A stretch of 64,000 nt of DNA from Schistocerca nitens (GCF_023898315.1 NC_064622.1:180688178-180752177), one strand, 5' to 3'; numbered from the stretch's first letter, positions 1 through 11,314 are shown. Notes: generated by a model not told the origin, from the sequence alone. Program-made: numbers and translations.

Positions 1-39
1 TCATCAAATACGAAGTGTGATAAGAAAGTAACGGGAATT

Positions 40-272
40 TTTGCTTTTCTTCAAGAATCTCCATTTACTCACTAACATCAACTTTGTCCCCTTCAAAGTA
101 ATCATCCTCAGATATAACACACTTGTGCCAGTGCTTTTTTCAATCTTTGAAGCACTTCAGGAAGTCGCTTTTCGTTGTGGTGTTCCACTCCCTCAGCTAT
201 TCAGTTTTTATCTCGTCAATGGTGGCAAAACCACGGCTTTCATGGTTCCCTGTAGCCTTAGGAATAGAAAGA
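40..272 (-). pseudogene. mariner transposase C-terminal remnant
   Basis: Read on the minus strand, this stretch encodes the typical end of a mariner transposase: a FATIDEIK segment, then a KSDFLKCFKD-like helix, then KKHWHKCVxSEDDYFEGDK. In intact mariners this tail follows the third catalytic aspartate and is recognised by its W-x-K-C ... GDYFEG pattern. Stop codons and frame changes interrupt it, and no catalytic D is visible. It abuts an unrelated Tc1-type fragment on the same strand, so two different DNA transposons appear fused here. Family placement is by motif only. Confidence 0.6.
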
Positions 273-284
273 AGTGGTAGTAGC

Positions 285-427
285 CATATCCCGCGAATAC
301 GCCACAGAAACGTCCCCCAGGCCATAACGCTCCCTCCTCGGACCTGGACCATTACGATTGTTGAATCTTGTTTGCTTTCAGATGTTTCACACCGTACACG
401 CCAACGGTGATCTGTCCGATGGGGCAT
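285..427 (-). pseudogene. Tc1-type transposase fragment (central domain)
   Basis: The minus-strand reading contains RGGSVMAWGTFLW, which matches the GGGSVMVWGCFS-type block between the first and second catalytic aspartates of Tc1 transposases. The upstream part, HRTDHRWRVRC, resembles the usual DGRVRVWRRPGER block in degraded form. Only about 45 residues survive and no catalytic residue is included. It runs in the same open frame into the mariner remnant at lower coordinates, which I take as chance fusion of two insertions. Confidence 0.55.
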
Positions 428-809
428 AAAACATATCAGAGGGCTGCATTTAATTTCTGCATACTACTAATAACTTTACCTGCTTCATCTGAATTTATTT
501 CCTGAATGTCATTATTTCCGTTATAACTACCTTTGTTTCTAAATCATGTATCAACTAAACAAATATTTGAAATTAACATAATTACTGTACCATCTGACAT
601 CTTAGCTAATTAAATGTGACGTTTACAAGACAATAATTTGTATTTTCTCTTCTTTATAGGTCATTTGTTTCCCCAACAACGTTTTTTTCATAGCCCTTCT
701 CATATTCTCTGGAAGATCATTCCAATCCGTTTGCTTAATTTAGCATATTGCGACATGGTTCCATCGTTGTTTACTTGAAAATTATCTTTAATCCTTTCTT
801 ATCTCTTGA
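428..809. other. AT-rich intergenic stretch, nothing recognised
   Basis: No open frame with recognisable homology, no tRNA-like promoter boxes and no clear repeat was seen. Confidence 0.5.
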
Positions 810-1007
810 GCCGGCCGCGGTGGTCTCGCGGTTAAGGCGCTCTGTCCGGAACCGCGCGACTGCTACTGTCGCAGGTTCGAATCCTGCCTTGGGCATAGAT
901 GTGTGTGATGTCCTTAGGTTAGTTAGGTTTAAGTAGTTCTAAGTCTAGGGGACTGATGACTTCAGATGTTAAGTCCCATAGAGCTTAGAGCCATTTGAAC
1001 CATTTTT
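810..1007 (+). repeat. tRNA-derived SINE (family A), full length
   Basis: The element starts at gccggccgcgg, has a tRNA-like head with an A-box-like tggtctcgcggttaagg and a perfect B box ggttcgaatcc at 874-884, then the shared family tail ending ccatttgaaccattttt. The head has a long variable-arm-like stem, suggesting a class II (Ser/Leu type) tRNA ancestor. These boxes would be an internal RNA polymerase III promoter. I could not find a convincing target-site duplication for this copy. It is a retroposon and not a functional tRNA gene, because the tRNA fold continues straight into the tail. Confidence 0.9.
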
Positions 1008-2846
1008 ATGCATAAGAACCTTTGGTTTCTAATGAGTCATTGTATTTTAAAAATCACTTATTTCCTGCTATTTTCTCTTAGCCACTTACTTGTGTCTCTT
1101 CTAGGGCCTTCGAAAGCGAAATCTCTTGCCAAAATACACTGTACTTTGTAACTGTCTCTTCTGTATCGTTCAAACCCATCTCTCTGGATGACAGCAACTC
1201 TAGTGTTTTCCAGGAATTTACATTTTCTTCCACTACTCGTGGCACGAAGAGGTAGCTGCTTCATTGCACAGACATATGGAGTGCCCTCAGCGCACTTGAA
1301 TTTAAGAATCTTAATTTTCTCTTTTCACCAAATTCCTCAAACAAACAAATGATATCGCTTAACCCCTATGCAATAAAAATTATCCTCATAGTAAATGAAA
1401 ATATATTCCTAAGTGTCCGCCATAGGGGATCTTTCTTTTCTTCCCCATGTTGCCAGATGATGTGATAATGGTAAGAGTAAGCCGTACTCTTGTCTTCGGC
1501 TGTATGTCCTGCTCTGTTTAAATCAGCGAGCACATATTGTTCTATAACTTGGCCGTGCTATGTTATACGACGCAAATGAACTTATACCATGGCCTGCACT
1601 GCATTTCATTTGCTCGAATAGTACGTGTTTCCATTCACTTCGTGTTTACACTTTAAACTCCGTCTGTGCTTACCTGTAAGAAACGACAATATAAGGAGGC
1701 ATAAACGTTGTATATAAGTAACTATTTACTCAGGAGACACCCGTAGCTCCATGTTTCTCTGGGCGTTATAAGCGTTTCTGGCTAACAAGGCTATTGTGTA
1801 CACGGCACATTGTGCAGTCGGTAAACGTGGCGGCGACATGGACACGGGGAAACCAAGTCAGCCCTAACTCCTTTAAGTGGTTCTAAATTGGTACTTCGCG
1901 GATTATGGGACCGAACGAAGAGACAGTCATCCCATCGACCGCGACACAATCCAACAGCTAACGGTATTGCTAACCATGAGTAAGTGCTGTCTAGTCGTAT
2001 TACTATGTTGAACCGAAAAATCTGGTATCGTTCAGAGATCGCGACGCCGCACCAAAAGGTGAATCGATACCTCAGACATTAGCGAGGGCTCACTGCAGTG
2101 CACAGTGACTACTGTAGGCGCTCTTGAAAACCACACCTCCCTCTCAGTAACTGCAGTGCCTTCAGGCTGACTTCAATGTAGTGTAACGCATGAAACAGCT
2201 CTGCCTCAGTTCGAGACCTCATCTGAAGGAGTCTCAGCATCACAGTATATGACCAACGTGACAGTTAAGGTCTCTGATAGGGTTTGTTCATTTAAATGTT
2301 GCACATTGTACCTCCAGAGAACAGTTTGTTAATTAGGGCTTCAAGTGATGATTTGCTAGTCCATAGCATTGGTAAATTATCCAGTACTCCCGCGGCAAAA
2401 ATGTGTGTCAAAGTCAAGCAAATCTTTTATTCATTTATGTAATAAAGTGAACTAATATTTCATGTGTTCTAGCTCGATGAATATTCTCCAGGAGCAATTA
2501 AAAAACCTAAAGTTGTGGCCGGACGTATGTTCTCAACTGAAAATAGTGAGTTAGAGACTTTCAGAATACTGACACTGCTACGCATTGAAGGCAAGTACGT
2601 GAAACTATACAGAGGAGTAGAATATGGACGGTATGTTGACGAAATATAGGTGGAGCGGGATAAACCTGTGGCAACAAGCACCTCGCCTCCCATTAGTCTT
2701 CTCAAGTTCTCCATTAACCTTTTCCTTGATACCATTGAGTTCCACTACCAATTCTTGATTCCACTGATGAAGCAAATCATTTGTATCTGACCACAAAATG
2801 TCTCCACAGCAAACAACTCCCTCGCTCTAGTACCCTAGTAATTGGG
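1008..2846. other. Intergenic, no gene seen
   Basis: About 1.8 kb with only short open frames and no recognisable domain, promoter box or repeat on either strand. Confidence 0.45.
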
Positions 2847-2856
2847 TACTCGCCAA

Positions 2857-3061
2857 GTTCTAAAATGGTTCAAATGGCTCTGAGCACTATGGGACTTAAC
2901 TTCTGAGGTGATCAGTCCCCTAGAACTTAGAACTACTTAAAGTTAACTAACCTAAGGACAACACACACATCCATGCACGAGGCAGGATTCGAACTTGCGA
3001 CCGTTGCGGTCGCGCGGTTCCGGACTGTAGCGCCTCGAACCGCTCGGCCACCCCGGCCGGC
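2857..3061 (-). repeat. tRNA-derived SINE (family A) with TSD
   Basis: This is a minus-strand copy: the tail (aaaatggttcaaatggctct) comes first and the tRNA head ends with ccccggccggc. The B box appears inverted as ggattcgaac. A 10-bp direct duplication tactcgccaa flanks it at 2847-2856 and 3062-3071, defining the insertion site. Confidence 0.93.
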
Positions 3062-3071
3062 TACTCGCCAA

Positions 3072-3504
3072 ATACTTAAGCACTTAGCAGTTTGTGTACT
3101 TACACATCTCTTGCAGTTCGAGTCTAGAGTGTGTCATTTCGTAATCTCTTTACGGACTGAGTCACTCTACTAACAGTGTTTCTTGTTAACGTCCAGGTAC
3201 CTCCGAAGCGACGTAGATGATGCTAGGACAAGTAATGTAATATGAGACACATGGGACCTCAAGTGTCCGGCAATACCCCAAAAGTGGATGACAAATGTTG
3301 AACATGTGACGTCACCAGATGACGTACCTCAACGCACTTGTAACGGTTGAGCCTATCAGTTTATTGCACCTGATCCTCTCAAACAAAGTCAAATATTCAC
3401 GTCGTTTTGATACTGAGCCCACGGTTGCGACTTCAGCGCGTGGAGCTCAGGTTTCGAGTCTTGCGTCTGGCAGGCAGTATTATTTTCATTGAATTAGACC
3501 GTTA
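3072..3504. other. Intergenic; possible weak tRNA-like trace
   Basis: No gene. Around 3440-3475 the string ggtttcgagtcttgcgtctgg resembles a degenerate B box. It could be an old SINE head, but there is too little to call. Confidence 0.3.
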
Positions 3505-3512
3505 TATGTTTA

Positions 3513-3712
3513 GCCGGCCGGTGTGGCCGAGCGGTTCGAGGCGCTACAGTCTGGAACCGCGCGACCGCCACGGTCGCAGGTTCGAATCCTGCCTCGGGCA
3601 TGGATGTGTGTGATGTCCTTAGGTTAGTTAGGTTTAAGTAGTTCTAAGTTATAGGGGACTGATGACCTCAGATGTTAAGTCCCACAGTCCTCAGAGCCAT
3701 TTGAACCAATTG
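3513..3712 (+). repeat. tRNA-derived SINE (family A) with TSD
   Basis: Full-length plus-strand copy with A-box-like tggccgagcggttcgagg, B box ggttcgaatcc and the family tail. The 8-bp duplication tatgttta lies at 3505-3512 and 3713-3720. Confidence 0.93.
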
Positions 3713-3982
3713 TATGTTTACACAGAGGTAAGTAAGATTTACTATTTTTATGTACAGCTCTCGCGCTCTCCGCTAGTTTATTGAAAAGTACAGTAGAACA
3801 AAAAGACATCGTATTGCATCACAAATAAGTGAGTACAAGGTTTTGAATTGTGTCGATACCAACGAATGACTTACTTTTCTTTAATAAATAATGTATGTGA
3901 AGAAAGAAAGAGCGCCAAAAGAAAACAAAAAGCGAGGACAATAATTTTGTAACTTCTACGTTTATAACACATCACATTTACA

Positions 3983-3983
<1 letters not shown>

Positions 3984-4018
<35 letters not shown>

Positions 4019-4022
4019 ACAC
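3984..4022. repeat. (AC)n microsatellite
   Basis: Alternating AC for about 39 bases with one interruption (acat). Flanking sequence 3721-3983 has no recognisable gene. Confidence 0.95.
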
Positions 4023-4079
4023 TTGCACCTGGGAAGACTGTCAGTGGAATTCCCTGCACAGTCCGTTCGCCTGACATGG

Positions 4080-4945
4080 AAGAGTTTTCTACGTCCGCTG
4101 GAAGAAACCCTTGGGACCAATGTGTGACTTAGCAGCAGCAGAAGGCGTGTCTCACTCTCTGATCTGGGGCGGACTTCATGAACAATTCTGTATCCATATC
4201 ATCTACAGCGTGTTCAGGCCCTAAGCTCACACGATCATCATGGTAGACGGCGGTTCTATCAATAGCTATTGCAGAAGTGTGCCGCAATTCCACTGTTCAC
4301 ATTCAATATTTTATTTACCGAAGAGGCAGGGTTGACAAGAGATGGTGTTGTGAATTTCCATAACTGGCATGTATGAGCAGATGTAGATCCCCAAGCAATT
4401 CAGGAAAGAGGGCATCAACACCGATTCTCATTCAACGTATGGGCAGACGTATTTGGCGATAGAGTTATAGGGCCATTACGTGCTACCACAAAGGTTAAGT
4501 GGGGCCCATTATCTGCACTTTCTCATTAATTTATTGCCTACCTTGCTGGTGGCTGTGCCATTGCAGCAACGAATACAAATGTGGTTCATTTATGATAGGG
4601 CACTATCACACTTTCGTCACAATGTTCCCTCACATCTGATGCAGACATTTCAGGAATGCTGGCTTGGTGAGGAGGGCCCCACACCTTGGCCGCCTACTCA
4701 TTTCCCAGACCTCAATGCCCTAGGCTTTTGGTTAGGGCGACAACTTGAAGAAATTGGTCCACGCCACGACAGTCAACGATGTGCGGCCACTACCAGGTCG
4801 AATCTTCATTGCATGCCATCAGGCACAACAACAACCGAGTATACTTCGAAAGGTGCGTCATTCCGTATGCCAGAGGGCAGAGAGGTGCATTGCTATGAAC
4901 GTACGCCACGGTGAGCACCTACTGTATGTAAACACGTGTCTATCA
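4080..4945 (+). pseudogene. mariner-type (DD41D-like) transposase pseudogene
   Basis: The plus-strand translation, in more than one frame, follows the order of a rosa/DD41D-type mariner transposase. An RTLHEQ...YHLQRVQAL-like block lies near 4170-4220. A FTRDGVVNFHNWHVWAD-like block follows near 4330-4390, then SFNVWADVFGDRVIGPL. The open part 4480-4914 carries LPTLLVAVPLQQRIQMWF, a degraded second catalytic region (FIYDRALSHF instead of HDGAPAHF) and WPPTHFPDLNALGFWLG, where the third catalytic aspartate of the usual TPLDFFLWG is replaced by glycine. The C-terminal motif AMNVRHGEHLL is present in another frame. Frameshifts, stops and the lost aspartate make it inactive. No terminal inverted repeats were identified, so only the coding part is delimited. 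Confidence 0.75.
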
Positions 4946-5135
4946 CAGAAAGTATGCATTTCTGGACCCATGTTTATTGGACTTATCTCAGAAAGTACGC
5001 ATTTCCAGATTCATGTTTATTGGAATTATTTTTCTTGTTTCGATGAGTACTACCACCTCACAAAGTATTCGACACTGTTTTTGAGCGATGCACGTTGTAC
5101 CGCCATGCCCCACAATCGTCGCTGAAGCATGCCTA

Positions 5136-5332
5136 GCCGGCCGGGGTGGCCGAGCGGTTCGAGGCGCTACAGTCTGGAACCGCGAGACCGCTACGGTCGC
5201 AGGTTCGAATCCTGCCTCGGGCATAGATGTGTGTGATGTCCTTAGTTAGGTTTAAGTAGTTCTAAGTTCTAGGGGACTGATGACCTCAGAAGTTAAGTCC
5301 CATAGTGCTCAGAGCCATTTGAACCATTTTGA
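5136..5332 (+). repeat. tRNA-derived SINE (family A) with TSD
   Basis: Full-length copy with both pol III-like boxes and the family tail. The 11-bp duplication aagcatgccta is at 5125-5135 and 5333-5343. Confidence 0.94.
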
Positions 5333-5343
5333 AAGCATGCCTA

Positions 5344-5659
5344 TGATATGGTACAATGGGACTGGTGCTCACCAGCCCCCAGTTCGTTAATGCCTTGTTC
5401 GCCATGGCCATGGCCAATCATTACTGGCTGCGTACCTCACTGGAGTGTGCAGAAGTGAGATTAGACTTGCACTTTAGAAACAGAAAAGGGAAAAAATGTT
5501 TCATGGTGGAGGAGCAGTCCGTAAATTTCTCATTGCTACAACCGCTCTGGGAGTACCCCAAAGTAGTGGACTGTCACATCCATGTAGGGAATACAGAATT
5601 TAAACAGCAACTGGCACGCCCCTTGCTAAAGGACTTCTCTACAGGGGAACTGAAAAAAG
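5344..5659 (+). other. Unrecognised open stretch
   Basis: An open frame starting at 5356 (ATGGGACTGGTG...) runs about 114 codons to 5700, with a basic segment (HFRNRKGKKC). I do not recognise it. It leads directly into mariner-like sequence, so it may be a badly decayed upstream part of that transposon. No start context or codon evidence favours a host gene. Confidence 0.25.
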
Positions 5660-5841
5660 TCACAAACCCTACCCTGACTGAGCGATTTTCACTTCTTTGA
5701 CAACCAGAAGAAATACATGCCTGGACGTCGGTTTCAGACCGTCGACGATGTCTGCGGCCGATCCCGTTCTACGAAGCAGGAATTGATCATCTCGTCTCCC
5801 AGTGGGATAAATGTCTTGAAGCGTGTGGTGACTACTACTGA
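5660..5841 (+). pseudogene. mariner transposase C-terminal remnant
   Basis: In one frame the sequence reads NQKKYMPGRRFQTVDDV, and in another it reads FYEAGIDHLVSQWDKCLEA then CGDYY and a TGA stop at 5839-5841. This is the diagnostic mariner C-terminus (K-x-x-x-GRRF ... WDKC ... GDY). One frameshift near 5755 separates the halves. The catalytic core is missing or unrecognisable upstream. Confidence 0.75.
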
Positions 5842-7784
5842 ATGGAACCATTCCATGGTCCCGTTGGGGCTGATGTTCAGTTTTCATTTGACTGTCCCTC
5901 ATATCTAGCAAAATAACACACTTTAACAACACGAATATTAAATCCAAACAGCAAAAACCTCTGTCAATACTCAAAGCAAATAGGTCGTTGTGTGATGGAC
6001 ATACACATAATATCTCTTTCACTGTATTCTGCGTATGTGGCACCGTATTCGTCTTTATTCTCTGTCACATTCTGAGGCACTGGTACTGATAATTCTTCAC
6101 TGTGACGCATAGACCCTATAGCAGACGGCAAATTACGATACTGCACAGATTTCCTTGTTTTCAAGATGATTCAGTCTGTTGTCCTAAAAATAATCAATGA
6201 CAGTTCGTTGTGTGGTCAGGAGGTTCCCTCCAAATCATGGGGATGGTAGAGGACGTGAGATATGATAGTTTTAACCAGTCCGTCGCGACTGTGGAGCATG
6301 ACGAATACCATACTTGGGAGGAGCACACTTTGTTCTGATCGCTAACGTTACAACTGAAATAAAGTTTGTAACACGTATTTACAAGGGGAATAAGTTTCCG
6401 TCTTTGCTAGTACAGAGTTAACTTGTTACAGATATATAAAAAAAAAAGTGTTTCCGCTCTTTACACAGATACGAAGCATTTGTTCTTCTCAATTAAAACG
6501 TAACAAATGCCACACACATTTACGATCTTTCGACAACAAGCAATTGCGTGCAACTATTTTCATAACTCACAGTTCTGAGATGCACGTTTCAACAAACACA
6601 GGTCATTGAGTGTATTCAAGTGTGATTACCTTCATGTCCTTGAGGTAGATTTCTAAACTGGGGACTCTTGTGTAATAATTCCATGTAAATATATCGATTA
6701 CTCTTCAACAGTTAACTCGGTACAATGTTTAAGCCAAAGAAGAATAACCAAAATGCATGTCACAAGAAAATCATGCCGGATAGCACAAAACTGATTTTGT
6801 TTCTGAATTCAACAACCACGACCTAGCAGAGAATACTATTTACTTTTTTGGTAACAAATGCTGCCCTTGTACCAAAAATGATGTTACCGTTGTAGTTAAC
6901 TGATTGTACACCATACTATATACGCTTTCAAGGCGAGAAGTTAAGCAAATATTAAAACCTTTTGCTGTTAAGCCCTAGCCTAATGGATTTTATTGGAATA
7001 TCCAGTGAGTGGGTTCCGAGTTTTCCATATACAGCAACAGTAGCCCGCTGCTGAGGGAAATTGCGTTGTGAAATACATCTGCTATTCGCTCTGGCGAGTG
7101 CGTCGCAAGTTTTGAAATCCTTTTTCAGCCCCCTCGCCACTCTGCGCCCTCGATGGTAAAGCGGTAGTGTGCGGCAACAACCGCCAGTAGCCCACTGCGT
7201 ACGAATTTTCGAATTTCAGAAACAGGTGACGTCACGCTCTAGTGAAGGTGTGCCCTGCTACAAGGTTCCATTTCACTCAATAGCGGGTCGTCGTGTGCAG
7301 TGAATGGAGACCAGCACCCTGCACCCGCTCTCGCAGGCACCAGACTGAACTTCTCTGAGGTTGTCCTAAGTAGAGGAGGGCAAAACCCTGCCAAGAAAAT
7401 TCATTCAACACAGTTTAATATCCCATCAAATTTTAATAACTCAAATTTAAATGCCCTCTCTTTGTGTTCCTCTTTAAAACAGTGCAGCTCTTCAACTTAA
7501 TTTTGGAGTTTGTAAGTTTATAGCATCAGTATTTTAAACTGCAAATAAAAATCAAATGTTGCAGTTAATAATTTCAGCGTCAGTCTTACGCTTCTTTTCC
7601 CAGTTCTCTATCGACTATTTTCACAGGATTAGCGTGTTAAATTCCGGATTTGGCAGTGTTACTGGCAGAGAACGGCTGGATACATTCCCTGTCACAAACC
7701 GTTCCCCAACCAGGACGGATGTTGTGTATACCAAAAGTATTCGTCTAGTATTATCCCCTGCGAAAGTAGGCGAATGTTTTATAA
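5842..7784. other. Intergenic, no gene seen
   Basis: About 1.9 kb, AT-rich, with short open frames only. The minus-strand frame 6952-7140 is GC-richer (LKKDFKTCDALARANSRC), but I do not recognise it. Confidence 0.4.
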
Positions 7785-7975
7785 GTGTTTACGAGTCGTG
7801 TAACAGGCGGGACGTGGGTACCATGTCGGTGACCATCGAATCGAATGCGAGGAACTTCCTAAAAACCACACCCAGTCTGGCCGGCAGACAGGTCCTCGTC
7901 GTTAATCCGGCTGGCGACAGCGATCCCGGGCCGGCGCGTCTCCCCGAATCCCGGAAGCGGTGTGCAATCACACGT
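7785..7975 (-). repeat. SINE family C, degenerate fragment
   Basis: The minus strand carries the string cggattaacgacgaggacctg, then tgccggccagactggg and tggtttttaggaag. The element at 27188-27606 has the matching order (cggattatggtcgaggtccg, tgctggccagcctgtg, gacggtttttagcg). The shared layout identifies a second SINE family with a GC-rich head. Ends are approximate and no duplication was found. Confidence 0.65.
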
Positions 7976-8564
7976 GGAATATCACAGTTAAACGCCAGAG
8001 GACCTAAGTAATCTTTTGAAATCAGAGACCAATACTCGACACTGTATTTTGTCTATCTGTTACACCTATTCGTGCTATTGGATATTTTTGACTTTCGACG
8101 TTATGCTGGTGCAAGTAAGCTGACTGATATAGTTTTGTTCACTACCGATAACTGGTAGTGATGCACTCGTAATACAGCAATTTTACGTTGATGGAAACAT
8201 AAATTACATTTAGTGATATTTGGAGAAGAGATGTTATTGGAATGTTTCTCGTTTCTTACCGCGTTAGATGTGTTTCTTTACTCAGGCTTTCAACGTCTTT
8301 TCCGGTCCTCAGAAGTTGATTCGTACTAACCTGCCGTATTGTACTTTCGTGCGGAGTTGGCCGAACTATGTCATGGAGATGTAAGTAATTTATAGGACTT
8401 ATTCTGTTTACAGAGAACCTCTCATCTTGCATACGTAATATCTACCCCTCCCACCCCACCTGAAGATATCAACACTGTCGTTGTCGAGATGAATGACGAA
8501 CTGTCGGTGTTCAGACGGGTACAGAATCTGGGATACATACTAAATGATACTACCTGATACTAAT
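7976..8564. other. Intergenic, no gene seen
   Basis: No recognisable coding or repeat sequence. Confidence 0.45.
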
Positions 8565-8576
8565 CAGTTCAAAATT

Positions 8577-8777
8577 GCCGGAAGCAGTGGCCGAGCGGTT
8601 CTAGCCGCTTCAGACTGGAACCGTGAGACCACTACGGTTGCAGGTTCGAATCCTACCTCGGGCATGGATGTGTGTAATGTCCTTAGGTTAGTTAGGTTTA
8701 AATAGTTCTGAGTTCTAGGGGACTGATGACCTCAGATGTTAAGTCCAATAGTGCTCAGAGCCATTTGAACCGTTTTT
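8577..8777 (+). repeat. tRNA-derived SINE (family A) with TSD
   Basis: Plus-strand copy with a diverged 5' end (gccggaagcagtggccgagcgg), intact B box ggttcgaatcc and tail. The 12-bp duplication cagttcaaaatt / cagttcagaatt (one mismatch) is at 8565-8576 and 8778-8789. Confidence 0.93.
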
Positions 8778-8789
8778 CAGTTCAGAATT

Positions 8790-9270
8790 CCACGAAAAAC
8801 TGTCTCCTGTTCTTCTAACGGTATGCCAATACCAGGTTAGAAAACAGAAAAGAACTTGGATGTAACATTAGTTGAGGACTTCAGCTGGGTAATCCAACCC
8901 TCCAGATGTAGTGAGAAAATTAGACACTTAGAACACATCACAAATGCATGTTTGCGTCGCACCTGGAACATCCAACAAATTCGAGCATGTCAGTGTTTCA
9001 TACGACCAGTTAGGAAGGTTGTGGCCAGACAAGCTACGTGACTTACCGTATGCTATGTTTAATTCGCCGGCTTCTCCGTGTGTGCGTACCAAACTGCCTC
9101 ACATAAGAGATTAAGTGCCAGTAATCTCATCTTAAGCGAAAGATATGGTCTCACTTATCTGGTACCCGAGGTGTGTCGATCCATAAAACAAAAATAATCG
9201 CAATCTGTTTTCTGTTGGAAAGTCTCGGCGAAATAAAGGGCAGTTCTCATGATTTCCAGCGCATCTCTTG
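8790..9270. other. Intergenic, no gene seen
   Basis: No recognisable coding or repeat sequence. Confidence 0.45.
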
Positions 9271-9655
9271 GCGAAAGGTTTGGAACGAACAAGTTTCGTC
9301 GACCACGACCACACAACCCAGAAGCTTCACTACCAGGTAAGACATCCGGTCGGAAAGGCTTAGGAGAAGCTTTTTACATATGGTTAGGCCAATGTGCAAA
9401 CATTTGACAAATATTTTACATATATTTGACATAAGTAGAAACACTAGCTGAGTACCCGGCATTACCCAGATATTTATTTATTCCAATCTCCTGTTAGGTT
9501 TGGAAAGAACAAGTTTCGTGGACAACGACTACACAACCCGGAAGCTTCATCACCAGGTAAGACATCCGGCTGGAAAGCTCTCCACTGTATAAAAACACCG
9601 TCTGAATACCCGTCATTACCCATGTACGTATTTATTCCAGTATTCTGTTAGTCCA
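9271..9655. repeat. Tandem duplication, about 220-bp unit
   Basis: The block aggtttggaacgaacaagtt ... gaagcttcactaccaggtaag starting near 9277 recurs near 9497 with about 90 percent identity by eye, and continues into similar strings (gagtacccggcattaccc and gaatacccgtcattaccc). The offset is 220 bases. Part of the first unit (taggagaagctttttacata) recurs at about 10342, so the block belongs to a dispersed family. Confidence 0.75.
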
Positions 9656-10215
9656 ACTCCTCCTCCCACCCACCCACAGTTGCCTCTCTATCGATCTCCT
9701 CCGTCCATTCCTTCGCAGTCCATCTCCCCTTCCCCTATCTTGCCCTCTGTTTCCTCCACCTCCTCCTCCTCCTCCTCCTCCTCCTTTCCGTGTCCACCTC
9801 TTTCTCTTTCATTTCTCTGCATCTCCTCCTCTACCCTCTTTCTGTGTACATCTTCCTCTTCCCATTTCATGTTAATTTCTCCTCTTCTCTCTGTACACCT
9901 CTTACTCCATGTCTCTGCCCATATCTACCTGCGCCTGTCTCTGACCATGTCCTCCTCTTTCCTCTGACCATCTGCTGCTCCCCCTTTGGCCATCTCCTAC
10001 TCTAACTTCTCCTGCCCTATCTATCTCTTTCTCACCCCCTCTACCTCCTCCTTCCCCCCCTCCCTCTCTGTCCATATTGTCCTTCTCCTTGCTCTGTCCA
10101 CCGCTTCCTTTTGCCTTTCTGTCAATACCCTCTCCTCCACTCTCTCAGTCCATCTCCACCTCTCCACAATCTATCTCCATTTCCACCTACCTCCTCCCGG
10201 CCCATCTCTTCCATC
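9655..10215. repeat. Pyrimidine-rich degenerate tandem tract
   Basis: About 560 bases almost entirely C and T on the plus strand, built from loose variants of ccatctcctcctc and tctctgtcc. Long open frames here are low-complexity Ser/Pro/Leu (plus) or Glu/Arg (minus) and should not be read as genes. A similar tract is at 52375-52890. Confidence 0.85.
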
Positions 10216-10445
10216 TCACCACGTTATCATACCTAATTCAACAGGAGACGTTTGGGGTTGCTGGTTTTTATCCCCACAATATTTCTTTCCACATAGTAAG
10301 TTGTACGTATACCAAGTTGGGTTGAAATCTGAGCACAGGTTTAGGAGAAGCTTTTTACATATGGGTAGGGCCATGTGCTCACATGTCACATATATTTTAC
10401 ATATATTTGACATATATCACACGTATTTCTACACATAGATCACAT
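10216..10445 (+). repeat. Dispersed repeat segment
   Basis: Contains ttctttccacatagtaagtt and taggagaagctttttacata, both echoed elsewhere (near 11250 and 9360). This seems to be the downstream part of the same dispersed family that holds the pyrimidine tract. Confidence 0.55.
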
Positions 10446-10967
10446 GTATCTCTGCGAATTTCGCCATGCAGTTTCGTTTTTACGCAGCTTAATGTGTGTG
10501 ATGTTTATCTCCTATACTATGTATCACACAGTGATATACTTCATGTAGGTACATTGAGCGGCATATGTGAATACTGTCTACGAAATTTACTGCGAATAGA
10601 AATGGTAGGAAAGAAGTAATAAATTTAAACATCGTGAATGATACAGCAGTTTTTCACGCATATCAGCGTTTATGATGTCATTTCTCCTGAACTATGACCT
10701 GTGCAGTGATACAATTTTGCTGGTACATTCAGCGGCTTACGTATAACCTGGCTCCAAAATTTGTTGTGAATAGAGTTGGTGGGAAGGAATTAATAAATTT
10801 AAAAGTCATTAAAGATGCGGCAGTTTCCCACACAGGTCAGTGTTTATGATGTTATATCTCCTGAACATTTAATGGCATATGTGGATACTGTTTCCGAAAG
10901 ATGTCAGGAGTACATTTACTAGAAATAATAAATTAAAGCGTCATGCCTGATAGGGCAGTTTTACAGC
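10446..10967. repeat. 174-bp tandem repeat, about three units
   Basis: The landmark gatgt...tctcct...c begins at 10500, 10674 and 10848, giving two equal steps of 174 bases. Other landmarks (gtacattgagcggcatatgtg / gtacattcagcggcttacgta, and taataaatttaaa) repeat in register. The third unit is shortened. Confidence 0.85.
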
Positions 10968-11314
10968 ATGAAGAACGAAAACGTAGTAAACGACAAATTT
11001 TCGTGTTTCATTGTTTTATTGGGGTTGTTAGCGAGAAATAGTTTCGTATAAGTCTGGAATGATGAGTAAAGTGGGTAGTAAGGGTACTAAGTATGCGCAC
11101 CCTTATATACTTAGTGAATGAAGTATGGGCAGTCGCGCGCCATGGGTCACGCCTCTTCTGCACTCACCGAACCCGCCCCCCTCCCCCGCCCCCGCCGCCC
11201 CCCTACAATTGGTAGGTGGTTCTTAAACCAAAGCAATTCTTTCCAGACAGTAAGTGATATGTGTACCACATTTGTTGGAAATTCGTCCATTGGCTAAGGA
11301 GGAGATGTGGAACA
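10968..11314. other. Spacer with C-rich run; flank of the fold-back mariner
   Basis: Includes a C-rich run near 11168-11203 and the string ggctaaggaggagatgtgga, which belongs to the same dispersed family as above. No gene. Confidence 0.5.

Noticed and set aside
810-1007. Apparent tRNA genes (A and B boxes) at many sites, here as example
   Set aside because: The tRNA-like head is joined to the same tail in about a dozen copies with target duplications, and acceptor stems do not close. These are SINEs and not tRNA genes.
9680-10438. Several long open frames on both strands (Ser/Pro/Leu-rich or Glu/Arg-rich)
   Set aside because: They arise from the pyrimidine-rich tract, which lacks stops by composition; there are no domains.
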